This document shows, piece by piece, positions 43,816 through 52,132 of a stretch of DNA of 64,000 bases. The DNA lies in NCBI RefSeq assembly GCF_023715325.1, contig NZ_JAMBNX010000011.1, positions 1 through 64,000 of the forward strand, read 5' to 3'. How positions within the stretch are numbered: the first letter of the stretch is position 1; each line of letters starts with the position of its first letter. The notes under the pieces are model-generated. The model made no database searches. It had not been told where the DNA came from and saw nothing but the letters and a program-made list of their open reading frames with translations. The stretch is from Agromyces mediolanus (GTDB lineage: Bacteria; Actinomycetota; Actinomycetes; Actinomycetales; Microbacteriaceae). The position numbers were made by a program, and so were the translations under genes.

Positions 43816-45326
43816 GAGTGCTGCTCCGATGCGTGGGTGGCGGCGAACATCACGTTCTCGCTGGTGGCGTCTGCGCGGTCGATCTCGGCGGTGATGCGCC
43901 CCTCGCGCATCACGAGCACCCGGTCGGCCATTCCGAGCACCTCTGGCAACTCGGAGGAGATCATGAGGATGCCCATGCCCTGCCCCGCGAGCTCGGAGAG
44001 CAGGCGGTGCACCTCGGACTTCGTGCCGACGTCGATGCCGCGGGTGGGCTCGTCGACGATGAGCACGTCGGGCTTGGTGGCGAGCCACTTGGCGAGGACG
44101 ACCTTCTGCTGGTTGCCGCCGGAGAGGGTCGCTGCCACGGTGTCGAGCGCGTACGACTTCACCTCGAGCCGGCTCGCCCAGACCCGGGCGGCGCGGTTCT
44201 CGAGCCCGGTGGTGATGAGGCCGAAGCGGGAGAGCTCGCGGCGGATCGCCATCGTGATGTTGCGGCCGACGCCGGAGTCGATGACGAGGCCCTGTTTGCG
44301 ACGGTCCTCGGGCACGAGGGCGAGCCCGGCGCGCATGGCCTCGGTGGGCCGGCCGCGGCGGATGCGCCGACCCTTGAGCGTGACGGTGCCCTCGCGGTAC
44401 TGGTCGACTCCGAACACCGCCCGCGCGACCTCGCTGCGGCCGGCGCCGACGAGGCCGGCGAGCCCGACGATCTCACCGGAACGGACGGTGAAGCTGATGT
44501 CGTGGAAGACGCCGGGCGAGGTGAGGCCCTCGACCTCGAGCAGCGGTTCGCCGACGACCGTCTCCTGCTTCGGGAACAGCTCGGTGACCTCGCGGCCGAC
44601 CATCTGCCGCACGAGCTCACCGGGGGTGGTCTCGGCGATGGGGGTCGTGGCGATGTAGGCGCCGTCGCGCATCACCGTGACGGTGTCGCAGAGCGCGAAC
44701 ACCTCGTCGAAGCGGTGCGAGATGAAGATCAAACCGCGGCCCTCGTCGCGCAGGCTGCGGGCGATCGCGAACAGGCGCTCGGCCTCGACGCCGGACAGGG
44801 CCGCGGTGGGCTCGTCCATGATCAGCACCTTCGCGTCGAGCGAGACCGCCTTGGCGATCTCGATGACCTGCTGGTCGGCGATCGACAGCCCCTCGGCCGG
44901 ACGGTCGGGGTCGATGACGACGCCGAGCCGGGTGAAGAGGCGCTCGACCTCGTGGCGCATCGCCTTGCGGTCGATCCGGCCGAAGCGGCCGGTGAGCTGG
45001 CGGCCCATGAAGATGTTCTCGGTGACCGAGAGGTCGGGGAAGAGCGTCGGCTCCTGGTAGATGACCGCGACGCCCGCGGCCTTCGACTCGGCGGTGGAGG
45101 TGAAGTCGACGTCCTCGCCGTCGAGCCGGAACTCGCCTGCGTCGCGACGGTAGAGCCCGGCGACGATCTTCACGAGCGTGGACTTGCCGGCGCCGTTCTC
45201 GCCGATGAGGGCGTGGATCGAGCCGGCCTGCAACCGCAGGCTGGCGGAGCGCAGCGCCACGACGGCGCCGAACGACTTGACGACCTCCGAGAGCTCGAGG
45301 ACCACGGGTGCGTCAGTGCTCGGCAC
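43812..45326 (-). CDS. rhaT: L-rhamnose ABC transporter ATP-binding protein RhaT
   Basis: 504-aa fused double ATPase of the ribose/xylose class. Half 1: Walker A GENGAGKST, signature LSIADQQVIEIAKA, Walker B VLIMDEPTAAL. Half 2: degenerate P-loop LAGLVGAGRSEVARAVFG, signature LSGGNQQKVVLAK, Walker B VLIVDEPTRGID. GTG 45326 lies 8 nt after GAGGAGG. A LacI operator and good promoter are just upstream. Confidence 0.94.
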   Translation of the reverse strand: MPSTDAPVVLELSEVVKSFGAVVALRSASLRLQAGSIHALIGENGAGKSTLVKIVAGLYRRDAGEFRLDGEDVDFTSTAESKAAGVAVIYQEPTLFPDLSVTENIFMGRQLTGRFGRIDRKAMRHEVERLFTRLGVVIDPDRPAEGLSIADQQVIEIAKAVSLDAKVLIMDEPTAALSGVEAERLFAIARSLRDEGRGLIFISHRFDEVFALCDTVTVMRDGAYIATTPIAETTPGELVRQMVGREVTELFPKQETVVGEPLLEVEGLTSPGVFHDISFTVRSGEIVGLAGLVGAGRSEVARAVFGVDQYREGTVTLKGRRIRRGRPTEAMRAGLALVPEDRRKQGLVIDSGVGRNITMAIRRELSRFGLITTGLENRAARVWASRLEVKSYALDTVAATLSGGNQQKVVLAKWLATKPDVLIVDEPTRGIDVGTKSEVHRLLSELAGQGMGILMISSELPEVLGMADRVLVMREGRITAEIDRADATSENVMFAATHASEQHS

Positions 45327-45381
45327 GGGGTTCCTCCTCGTTGAGGGTGTTGGGGGATCGGGGGATCTCACTGGGTCGGTA

Positions 45382-45438
45382 TGAATCGATTCAGTTTCGA
45401 TTCAGGGCAACTGTAGGCATCCGTCGCCCGTCGGTCAA
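45382..45438 (-). promoter_or_regulatory. rhaT promoter with tandem LacI operators
   Basis: Minus strand: TTGACC (45438-45433), 17 nt, TACAGT (45415-45410). Directly downstream are TGAATCGAAA (45404-45395, half-symmetric) and the perfect palindrome TGAATCGATTCA (45382-45393). The same motif recurs at the rhaM promoter. Confidence 0.85.
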
Positions 45439-45483
45439 GTCACGGATCGGATACGGCGATCCGCGACCGCGATCCGGCGGCGC

Positions 45484-46488
45484 TCACCGCCCGGTCGAGG
45501 CGCGCACGACGAGCTCGGGCTGGAAGCGGACGTGCCGGATGGCGGCACCCTCGGAGTCGAGCGCCTCGAGCAGCAGCTCGACCGCCGCGGCGCCGATCGC
45601 GCGCGCCGGCTGACGCACCGACGACAGCGGCACCACCGCGGACTGCGCGAAGTCGATGTCGTCGTAGCCGATGAGCGCGAGGTCCCCGGGGACGCGGACC
45701 TCGCCGAGGATCGCGGTGCCCTGCAGCACGCCGACCGCCAGCAGGTCGTTCGCGCAGAAGACGGCGTCCGGACGCTCGGCCGGCGACCGGCGGGCGATCT
45801 CCTCACCGGCATCGCGTCCCTGCAGCACGGTCAGCGCGTCGAGCTCGATGACCTCCAGCGTCGCCTCCGGCACCCCGGCCAGGGCGCGCCGGGCGCCCTC
45901 GAGTCGATCGGCCACCTGGCGGATCGATCGAGGCCCGCCGATGAACGCGATACGCCGACGCCCCTGCTCCAGCAGGTGCGCGACGGCCAGCATGCCGCCC
46001 TGCACATCGTCGACGGCGACGGAGGGCACGCCGCCGCCCGGCAGTTCGCCGTCGACGATCACGAGCGGGATGCCGCTCTCGGCGAGCCGGCGTACGGCAC
46101 CGTCCTCGAGGTCGGTCGGGGTCAGCAGCACGCCGTTCACCCGCTGCTCGCGGAAGAGCTCGAGGTAGGCGCGTTCACGGCTCGGCGTCTGATCGCTGTT
46201 GCCGAGGAGCACGGCCATGCCCTCGCGGGCGGCGCGCTCCTCCGCCCCGCGGGCGACCTCGGCGAAGAACGGGTTCGCGCTGTCGAGCACGACGAGCCCG
46301 ATGCTGCGGCTCCGACCGGCGCGCAGCTGCCTGGCCGCGTCGTTGCGCACGAAGCCGAGCCGGTCGATGGCGGCCTGCACCCGGGCGACGGTGGCGGGCG
46401 CCACCTTGTCCGGGCGGTTCAGCACGTTCGACACCGTGCCGACCGACACCGCGGCCGCGGCCGCGACGTCCTTCACGCTCACTGACAT
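45484..46488 (-). CDS. LacI-family regulator of the rhamnose locus
   Basis: 334 aa. N-terminal HTH VKDVAAAAAVSVGTVSNVLN and hinge RAGRSRSIGLVV; C-terminal sugar-binding domain with NPFFAEVARGAEERA, IPLVIVDGELPG, DAVFCANDLLAVGVL and LALIGYDDIDFA. It lies between two sets of matching operators, so it almost certainly represses rhaTPQS and rhaMIDB until rhamnose (or a phosphate) is present. Confidence 0.93.
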   Translation of the reverse strand: MSVSVKDVAAAAAVSVGTVSNVLNRPDKVAPATVARVQAAIDRLGFVRNDAARQLRAGRSRSIGLVVLDSANPFFAEVARGAEERAAREGMAVLLGNSDQTPSRERAYLELFREQRVNGVLLTPTDLEDGAVRRLAESGIPLVIVDGELPGGGVPSVAVDDVQGGMLAVAHLLEQGRRRIAFIGGPRSIRQVADRLEGARRALAGVPEATLEVIELDALTVLQGRDAGEEIARRSPAERPDAVFCANDLLAVGVLQGTAILGEVRVPGDLALIGYDDIDFAQSAVVPLSSVRQPARAIGAAAVELLLEALDSEGAAIRHVRFQPELVVRASTGR

Positions 46489-46528
46489 AGGTGGCCCCTC
46501 GCCCTGACGGTCGGTGATTGCGGATCGC

Positions 46529-46587
46529 TTGACGGATCCCTGAGGACCACATTACAGTTTGAAACGATTCACGGCTGGATCGATTCA
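46529..46587 (+). promoter_or_regulatory. rhaM promoter with tandem LacI operators
   Basis: TTGACG (46529-46534), 18 nt, TACAGT (46553-46558), the same -10 as the divergent rhaT promoter. Operators TGAAACGATTCA (46560-46571) and TGGATCGATTCA (46576-46587) cover the start site, 16 bp apart. Confidence 0.85.
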
Positions 46588-46638
46588 TTTCCGAGTCGAC
46601 CGAGCCGTTCGAAGCCCGCGAGCCCACGAAGGAGTGCC

Positions 46639-47007
46639 ATGCCCCGCGTCGCGTTCACCCTCCAGGTGCGCCCCGAACTGCTCGACGCCTACGTCGAGCG
46701 GCACACCCCCGTGTGGCCGGAGCTGCTCCGCGAGATCGCGGCCGCCGGGCGGCGCAACTACTCGATCTTCCTCGACCGCGAACGCTGCACCCTCTTCGGC
46801 TACTACGAGACCGACGACGACGAGGCCGCTCGCGCGTACCTCGCCGCCTCCCCCGTCGCCGCCCGCTGGGAGGCATCCATGGCCGAGTTCTTCGTCGGCC
46901 TCGACGGCCGCGCCGACCAGGCCGCCACCACGCTCGCCGAAGTCTTCAACCTGCACGACCAGCTGACGGCCCTCGCCGACACCGACCACGAAAGCCCCGC
47001 ATCATGA
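46639..47007 (+). CDS. rhaM: L-rhamnose mutarotase
   Basis: 122 aa, converting alpha- to beta-rhamnose. The fold and residues match RhaM/YiiL: RVAFTLQVRPELLDAYVERH, PVWPELLREIAAAGRRNYSI, FGYYETDD, and W in ARWEASMAEFF. ATG 46639 follows GAAGGAG. Overlaps rhaI by 4 bp. Confidence 0.94.
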   Translation: MPRVAFTLQVRPELLDAYVERHTPVWPELLREIAAAGRRNYSIFLDRERCTLFGYYETDDDEAARAYLAASPVAARWEASMAEFFVGLDGRADQAATTLAEVFNLHDQLTALADTDHESPAS

Positions 47008-48170
47008 CCGCCCTCTCCTCCGAGCACCTCTCCGCCCTCGCCCAGCAGTCGGTCGAACTGCCCAGCTGGGCCTTCGGCAACTCCGGCACCCGCTTCCGCG
47101 TGTTCGCGACGCCCGGCACGCCCCGCGACCCCTTCGAGAAGATCGCCGACGCCGCGCAGGTGCACGCCTACACGCGGCTCGCGCCCGTGGTCGCGCTGCA
47201 CATCCCGTGGGACCGGGTCGAGTCGTTCGACGCCCTCCGCCGTCACGCCGAAGACCTCGGTGTGACGCTCGGCACCGTGAACTCGAACACCTTCCAGGAC
47301 GAGGACTACAAGTTCGGCGCCCTCGCCCACCACGACGCGCGCATCCGGCGCAAGGCGATCGACCATCACCTCGAGTGCATCGACATCATGGACGAGACCG
47401 GGTCTCGCGACCTGAAGATCTGGCTCGCCGAGGGCTCGAACTACCCCGGCCAGAACGACATGCGCGACCGCCAGGACCGGCTCCAGGACTCGCTGCAGCA
47501 GATCTACGCGCGCCTCGGCGACGAGCAGCGCCTCGTGCTCGAGTACAAGTTCTTCGAGCCGGCGTTCTACCACACGGACGTGCCGGACTGGGGCACGAGC
47601 TACGCGCAGGTGAGCGCCCTCGGCGAGAAGGCCATGGTCTGCCTCGACACGGGCCACCACGCGCCGGGCACGAACATCGAGTTCATCGTGATGCAGCTGC
47701 TGCGCCTCGGCAAGCTCGGCTCCTTCGACTTCAACAGCCGCTTCTACGCCGACGACGACCTCATCGTGGGTGCCGCCGACCCGTTCCAGCTGTTCCGCAT
47801 CCTTGCCGAGGTCATCCGCGGCGGCGGACTGAACAACCCCGACGTGGCGTTCATGCTCGACCAGTGCCACAACATCGAGGACAAGATCCCCGGCCAGATC
47901 CGCTCGGTGCTGAACGTGCAGGAGATGACCGCCCGCGCGCTGCTCATCGACCGCGAAGCGCTCACCGCCGCGCAGGACGCGAACGACGTGCTCGCCGCCA
48001 ACGCGGTGATCATGGATGCCTTCTACACCGATGTGCGCCCGCAGCTCGCCGCCTGGCGCGAGGAGCGCGGGCTCGCCGCCGACCCGATGGCCGCGTACCT
48101 CGCCTCCGGCTACCAGCAGCGGATCGCCGAAGAGCGCGTCGGCGGCGTGCAGGCCGGATGGGGGGCCTGA
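47004..48170 (+). CDS. rhaI: L-rhamnose isomerase (RhaI type)
   Basis: 388-aa TIM-barrel enzyme converting L-rhamnose to L-rhamnulose. Motifs: VALHIPWDRVESFDALRRHA, LGTVNSNTFQDEDYKFGALA, KIWLAEGSNYPGQNDMRDRQ, LEYKFFEPAFYHTDVPDWGT and CLDTGHHAPGTNIE carrying the metal ligands. This is the actinobacterial/rhizobial RhaI family rather than E. coli RhaA. Confidence 0.94.
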   Translation: MTALSSEHLSALAQQSVELPSWAFGNSGTRFRVFATPGTPRDPFEKIADAAQVHAYTRLAPVVALHIPWDRVESFDALRRHAEDLGVTLGTVNSNTFQDEDYKFGALAHHDARIRRKAIDHHLECIDIMDETGSRDLKIWLAEGSNYPGQNDMRDRQDRLQDSLQQIYARLGDEQRLVLEYKFFEPAFYHTDVPDWGTSYAQVSALGEKAMVCLDTGHHAPGTNIEFIVMQLLRLGKLGSFDFNSRFYADDDLIVGAADPFQLFRILAEVIRGGGLNNPDVAFMLDQCHNIEDKIPGQIRSVLNVQEMTARALLIDREALTAAQDANDVLAANAVIMDAFYTDVRPQLAAWREERGLAADPMAAYLASGYQQRIAEERVGGVQAGWGA

Positions 48171-48171
48171 G

Positions 48172-50244
48172 ATGACGAAGCCGAACGAGTCGACGAACCC
48201 GGCCGTCGCCGCACTGATCGCGCGCAGCAACCGCCTGGGCGCGGACCCGAGGAACACGAACTACGCCGGCGGCAACACCTCCGCCAAGGGCATCGCGGCC
48301 GACCCGGTCACGGGCGAGCCGGTCGAGCTGCTCTGGGTGAAGGGCTCGGGCGGCGACCTGGGCACCCTGAAGCCGGAGGGGCTGGCGGTGCTGCGCCTCG
48401 ACCGGATGCGGGCGCTCCGCGGCGTGTACCGCGGCGTCGAGCACGAGGACGAGATGGTCGCCGCGTTCGACTACTGCCTGCACGGCACAGGCGGTGCGGC
48501 GCCCTCGATCGACACGGCGATGCACGGACTGGTGGATGCCGCGCACGTCGATCACCTGCATCCGGACTCCGGCATCGCGATCGCGACGGCCGCCGACGGT
48601 CCCGAGCTGACCGGGCGGATATTCGGCGACCGCGTCGTGTGGGTGCCGTGGCGGCGCCCCGGGTTCCAGCTCGGCCTCGACATCGCCGCGATCAAGGCCG
48701 ACCACCCGCAGGCGATCGGCACGATCCTCGGCGGACACGGCATCACCGCGTGGGGCGACACCTCCGACGAGGCCGAAGCGAACTCGCGGTGGATCATCGA
48801 CACCGCAGCCGCCTACCTCGCCGAACACGGCGACCCGCAGCCCTTCGGCGGCGTGCGCCCCGGCTTCGAGGCGCTGCCCGAGGACGCACGGCACGCGCGC
48901 GCCGCGGCGCTGGCCCCCGCCATCCGCGGGATCGCGTCGAACGAGAAGCCGATGATCGGGCACTACACCGACTCAGAGGCGGTGCTCGACTTCCTCGCCT
49001 CCGAGAAGGCCCCAGCGCTCGCGGCGCTCGGCACGAGCTGCCCCGACCACTTCCTGCGCACCAAGGTGAAGCCGCTCCTCCTCGACCTGCCCGCCACCGC
49101 GAGCCTCGAAGAGCAACTGGCCCGCCTCGCGGAGCTGCACGCGGCGTACCGCGCCGACTACCAGGCGTACTACGAGACGTATGCGAACGACCCTTCGACG
49201 AGCTCAGGGAACACCCCCGCGATGCGTGGCGCCGACCCGCTCATCGTGCTCGTGCCCGGTGTCGGCATGTTCTCCTACGGGGCGAACAAGCAGACCGCCC
49301 GAGTCGCGGGCGAGTTCTACGTGAACGCGATCAACGTGATGCGCGGCGCCGAGTCGGTGTCGAGCTACGCCCCGATCTCCGACGCGGAGAAGTTCCGCAT
49401 CGAGTACTGGGCGCTCGAAGAGGCGAAGCTGCAGCGGATGCCGAAACCGAAGTCGCACCGGGGGCGCATCGCGTTCGTCACCGGCGCGGCGAGCGGCATC
49501 GGCAAGGCCATCGCCACCCGCCTCGCCGCCGAGGGCGCCTGCGTCGTCGTCGCCGACCTCGACCTCGAGAAGGCCCGCGCCGCGGCCGCCGAACTCGGCG
49601 GCACCGACGTCGCGATCGGCGTCGCCGCGAACGTCGCCGACGCCGACGCGGTCCAGGCCGCGATCGACCAGGCCGTGCTCGCCTTCGGCGGCGTCGACCT
49701 CGTCGTGAACAACGCGGGGCTCTCGCTCTCGAAGCCGTTGCTCGAGACCAGCGAGGCCGACTGGGATCTGCAGCACGATGTCATGGCCAAGGGCTCGTTC
49801 CTCGTGTCGAAGGCCGCCGCGCGGGTGCTCATCGACCAGAAGCTCGGCGGCGACATCGTCTACATCTCCTCGAAGAACTCCGTGTTCGCCGGGCCGAACA
49901 ACGTCGCCTACTCGGCGACGAAGGCCGACCAGGCGCACCAGGTTCGTCTCCTCGCGGTCGAGCTCGGCGAGCACGGCGTGCGCGTCAACGGCATCAACCC
50001 CGACGGCGTCGTGCGCGGCTCGGGCATCTTCGCGTCCGGCTGGGGCGCCAACCGCGCCGCGACCTACGGGGTCGACGAGGAGGACCTCGGCCAGTTCTAC
50101 GCGAACCGCACCATCCTGAAGCGCGAGGTCGTGCCCGAGAACGTCGCCGACGCCGTGTACGTGCTCACCGGGCCGGAGCTCAGCCGCACCACGGGCCTGC
50201 ACATCCCCGTCGACTCGGGCGTCGCCGCCGCGTTCCTGCGATGA
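48172..50244 (+). CDS. rhaD: Bifunctional rhamnulose-1-phosphate aldolase/short-chain dehydrogenase
   Basis: 690 aa. The class II aldolase domain (about 1-420) has zinc ligands in AAHVDHLHPDSG and GGNTSAKG; it splits rhamnulose-1-P to DHAP and L-lactaldehyde. The C-terminal SDR domain (about 430-690), with TGAASGIGKA and catalytic YSATKADQ, oxidises or reduces lactaldehyde, so the toxic aldehyde is handled on one protein. Residues about 340-348 (DPSTSSGNT) come from an in-frame dispersed repeat (49191-49214) and look like an insertion in a surface loop. ATG 48172 follows rhaI by 1 bp; overlap of 4 bp with rhaB. Confidence 0.94.
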   Translation: MTKPNESTNPAVAALIARSNRLGADPRNTNYAGGNTSAKGIAADPVTGEPVELLWVKGSGGDLGTLKPEGLAVLRLDRMRALRGVYRGVEHEDEMVAAFDYCLHGTGGAAPSIDTAMHGLVDAAHVDHLHPDSGIAIATAADGPELTGRIFGDRVVWVPWRRPGFQLGLDIAAIKADHPQAIGTILGGHGITAWGDTSDEAEANSRWIIDTAAAYLAEHGDPQPFGGVRPGFEALPEDARHARAAALAPAIRGIASNEKPMIGHYTDSEAVLDFLASEKAPALAALGTSCPDHFLRTKVKPLLLDLPATASLEEQLARLAELHAAYRADYQAYYETYANDPSTSSGNTPAMRGADPLIVLVPGVGMFSYGANKQTARVAGEFYVNAINVMRGAESVSSYAPISDAEKFRIEYWALEEAKLQRMPKPKSHRGRIAFVTGAASGIGKAIATRLAAEGACVVVADLDLEKARAAAAELGGTDVAIGVAANVADADAVQAAIDQAVLAFGGVDLVVNNAGLSLSKPLLETSEADWDLQHDVMAKGSFLVSKAAARVLIDQKLGGDIVYISSKNSVFAGPNNVAYSATKADQAHQVRLLAVELGEHGVRVNGINPDGVVRGSGIFASGWGANRAATYGVDEEDLGQFYANRTILKREVVPENVADAVYVLTGPELSRTTGLHIPVDSGVAAAFLR
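49191..49214 (+). repeat. Dispersed TTCGAC-GCTCAG repeat inside rhaD
   Basis: CCCTTCGACGAGCTCAGGGA (49191-49210) then ACAC is closely related to the units at 4517-4587. Here it is translated in frame as DPSTSSGNT between the aldolase core and its C-terminal segment. Confidence 0.75.
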
Positions 50245-51692
50245 GCGCCGGGCGCGGGGGCGCGCCGGGGCCGGCCGGCGCGGTCGCGGCGGTCGATCTC
50301 GGCGCCACGAGCGGGCGGGTCGTACTCGGCCGCGTCGGTCCCGACACCCTCGAGGCCACGACGGTCGCGCGGTTTCCGAACACCCCGGTGTTCGCGGGAG
50401 ACGGCCTGCACTGGAACCTGCTCGGCCTCTACGGCGACGTGCTCGCGGGCCTGCGGGAGGCGTTCCGGCAGGCATCCGGGATCGCGAGCATCGGCATCGA
50501 CTCCTGGGCCGTCGACTACGGGCTGCTGCGGCAGGGCCGCCTGCTCGGCATCCCGTTCCACTACCGCGACGAACGTACCGCGCGCGGCGTCGCCGCGGTG
50601 CACGAGCGGATGCCGCACGCCGAGCTGTTCGCGCGGAACGGGCTGCAGTTCCTGCCGTTCAACACGCTCTACCAGCTCGCGGCCGAGCCGGCCGAGGTGC
50701 TCGCCGTCGCCGATCGGGCGCTGCTCGTGCCCGACCTGCTCGCGTACTGGCTCACCGGCGAGGCTCGGGCGGAGCTCACCAACGCGTCCACGACGGGGCT
50801 GCTCGACTGGTCGGCGCAGGCCTGGGACGACGCCCTCATCGCCGGAGTCGGGCTGCCGCCCGGGGCTCGCGAGCTCCTGCCGCCGCTGATCGCCCCCGGC
50901 GAGCGCGTCGGCGCGCTGCGGCCCGCAGTCGCCGACTCCCTCGGCGGCACTGCCGACGTCGTCGCCGTCGGCTCGCACGACACGGCGTCGGCCGTCGTCG
51001 CCGTGCCGATGCGGGCGGATGCCGCGGTGTACATCTCCTGCGGCACCTGGGGCCTCGTCGGCGTCGAGGTCGAGCACCCGGTGCGCACCCCCGAGGCGCT
51101 CGCCGCGAACTTCACGAACGAGGGCGGCGTCGACGGGCGGGTGCGCCTGCTGCACAACGTGATGGGGTTGTGGATCCTCAGCGAGACCGTGCGCGGCTGG
51201 GAGCGCGAGGGCCACGCGATCGAGCTTCCGGCGCTGCTCGCGGCGGCGGCCGAGGTGCCCGCCGAGTCCGTGCCGGTCTTCGACGTCGACGACCCGCGCT
51301 TCCTGCCGCCCGGTGACATGCCGGAACGGATCCGAGCGTGGTGCGCCGAGCGCGGGCTCGCCGCTCCCGCCACCCGGGCCGAGATCGCGCGTGCGATCGT
51401 CGAATCGCTCGCGCAAGCGTTCGCGGATGCCGCGGCGACCGCCGCCCGGCTCGGCGGCGTCGAACTGCGTACGATCCACGTCGTCGGCGGCGGCGCTCAG
51501 AACGCCCTGCTCTGCCAGCGCACCGCCGACCGTGCCGGGGTGCCGGTGCTGGCCGGCCCCGTCGAGGCGACCGCGCTCGGCAACCTCCTTGTCCAGGCGC
51601 GCGCCGCCGGCTTCGTCAGCGGTTCGCTCGAGGCGCTGCGCGACCTCGTCGCGCGCACGCACGAGCCGCGCCGCTTCGCGCCGCGGGGCTGA
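50241..51692 (+). CDS. rhaB: Rhamnulokinase
   Basis: 483-aa FGGY-family kinase phosphorylating L-rhamnulose at O1. AAVDLGATSGRVVLGRVGPD (phosphate 1), GIDSWAVDYGLL, PFHYRDERT, VGSHDTASAV, YISCGTWGLVGVE and VVGGGAQNALLCQRTAD (adenosine) all match RhaB. Last gene of the rightward operon. Confidence 0.95.
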   Translation: MSAGRGGAPGPAGAVAAVDLGATSGRVVLGRVGPDTLEATTVARFPNTPVFAGDGLHWNLLGLYGDVLAGLREAFRQASGIASIGIDSWAVDYGLLRQGRLLGIPFHYRDERTARGVAAVHERMPHAELFARNGLQFLPFNTLYQLAAEPAEVLAVADRALLVPDLLAYWLTGEARAELTNASTTGLLDWSAQAWDDALIAGVGLPPGARELLPPLIAPGERVGALRPAVADSLGGTADVVAVGSHDTASAVVAVPMRADAAVYISCGTWGLVGVEVEHPVRTPEALAANFTNEGGVDGRVRLLHNVMGLWILSETVRGWEREGHAIELPALLAAAAEVPAESVPVFDVDDPRFLPPGDMPERIRAWCAERGLAAPATRAEIARAIVESLAQAFADAAATAARLGGVELRTIHVVGGGAQNALLCQRTADRAGVPVLAGPVEATALGNLLVQARAAGFVSGSLEALRDLVARTHEPRRFAPRG

Positions 51693-51724
51693 GGCGACGG
51701 TTCAAGGTCCCGCCGGCCTCCGGA

Positions 51725-52132
51725 TCAATCCGGGCTGCTGGCATTGATCCCGGCGACGCTCTGGATGATTTCGAGTCGCTCTTCACTGGTGAGGGACTCG
51801 TCGATGAAGTCGATGACGAGCGGGTCGATCTGCACACCGTCGCCGCCGAGTGCGCCCGCGTAGTCGCGAGCATCGTCGCTGTCCGGAAACGTGAGGATCA
51901 TGACGTAGTCGCTGCGCACCGCCTGCCGGCAGGACACATTTTCGACGCAGACGGAACTTGTGACGTCCACGGCATCCAGGTAGGGCCAGTCCGGGTCGTC
52001 AGGGCGATCGACGAAGGTCGCCACCAGGTCGAGCTGCGACCGGCTCTGGGCGTCGGAGGCGCACCCTGTGAGTGCGCTCGCGGCCGCCGCGGTCATCACT
52101 GATAGGGCGGCAATCCTCCTCACCAATTGCAT
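51725..52132 (-). CDS. Small lipoprotein of unknown function
   Basis: 135 aa. Signal peptide with lipobox ALTGC, then a soluble domain of about 110 residues with two further cysteines (SSVCVENVSC) that could form a disulfide. Not recognised. Its start lies inside the 3' end of the DUF2599-like gene (13-bp overlap), so the two are coupled. Base composition is more A/T-rich than the neighbouring rha genes. Confidence 0.75.
   Translation of the reverse strand: MQLVRRIAALSVMTAAAASALTGCASDAQSRSQLDLVATFVDRPDDPDWPYLDAVDVTSSVCVENVSCRQAVRSDYVMILTFPDSDDARDYAGALGGDGVQIDPLVIDFIDESLTSEERLEIIQSVAGINASSPD

Noticed and set aside
51715..51735. CCGGAT/ATCCGG hairpin after rhaB as a terminator
   Set aside because: Stem of only six pairs with a 2-nt loop and no T-run; it overlaps the end of the lipoprotein gene.
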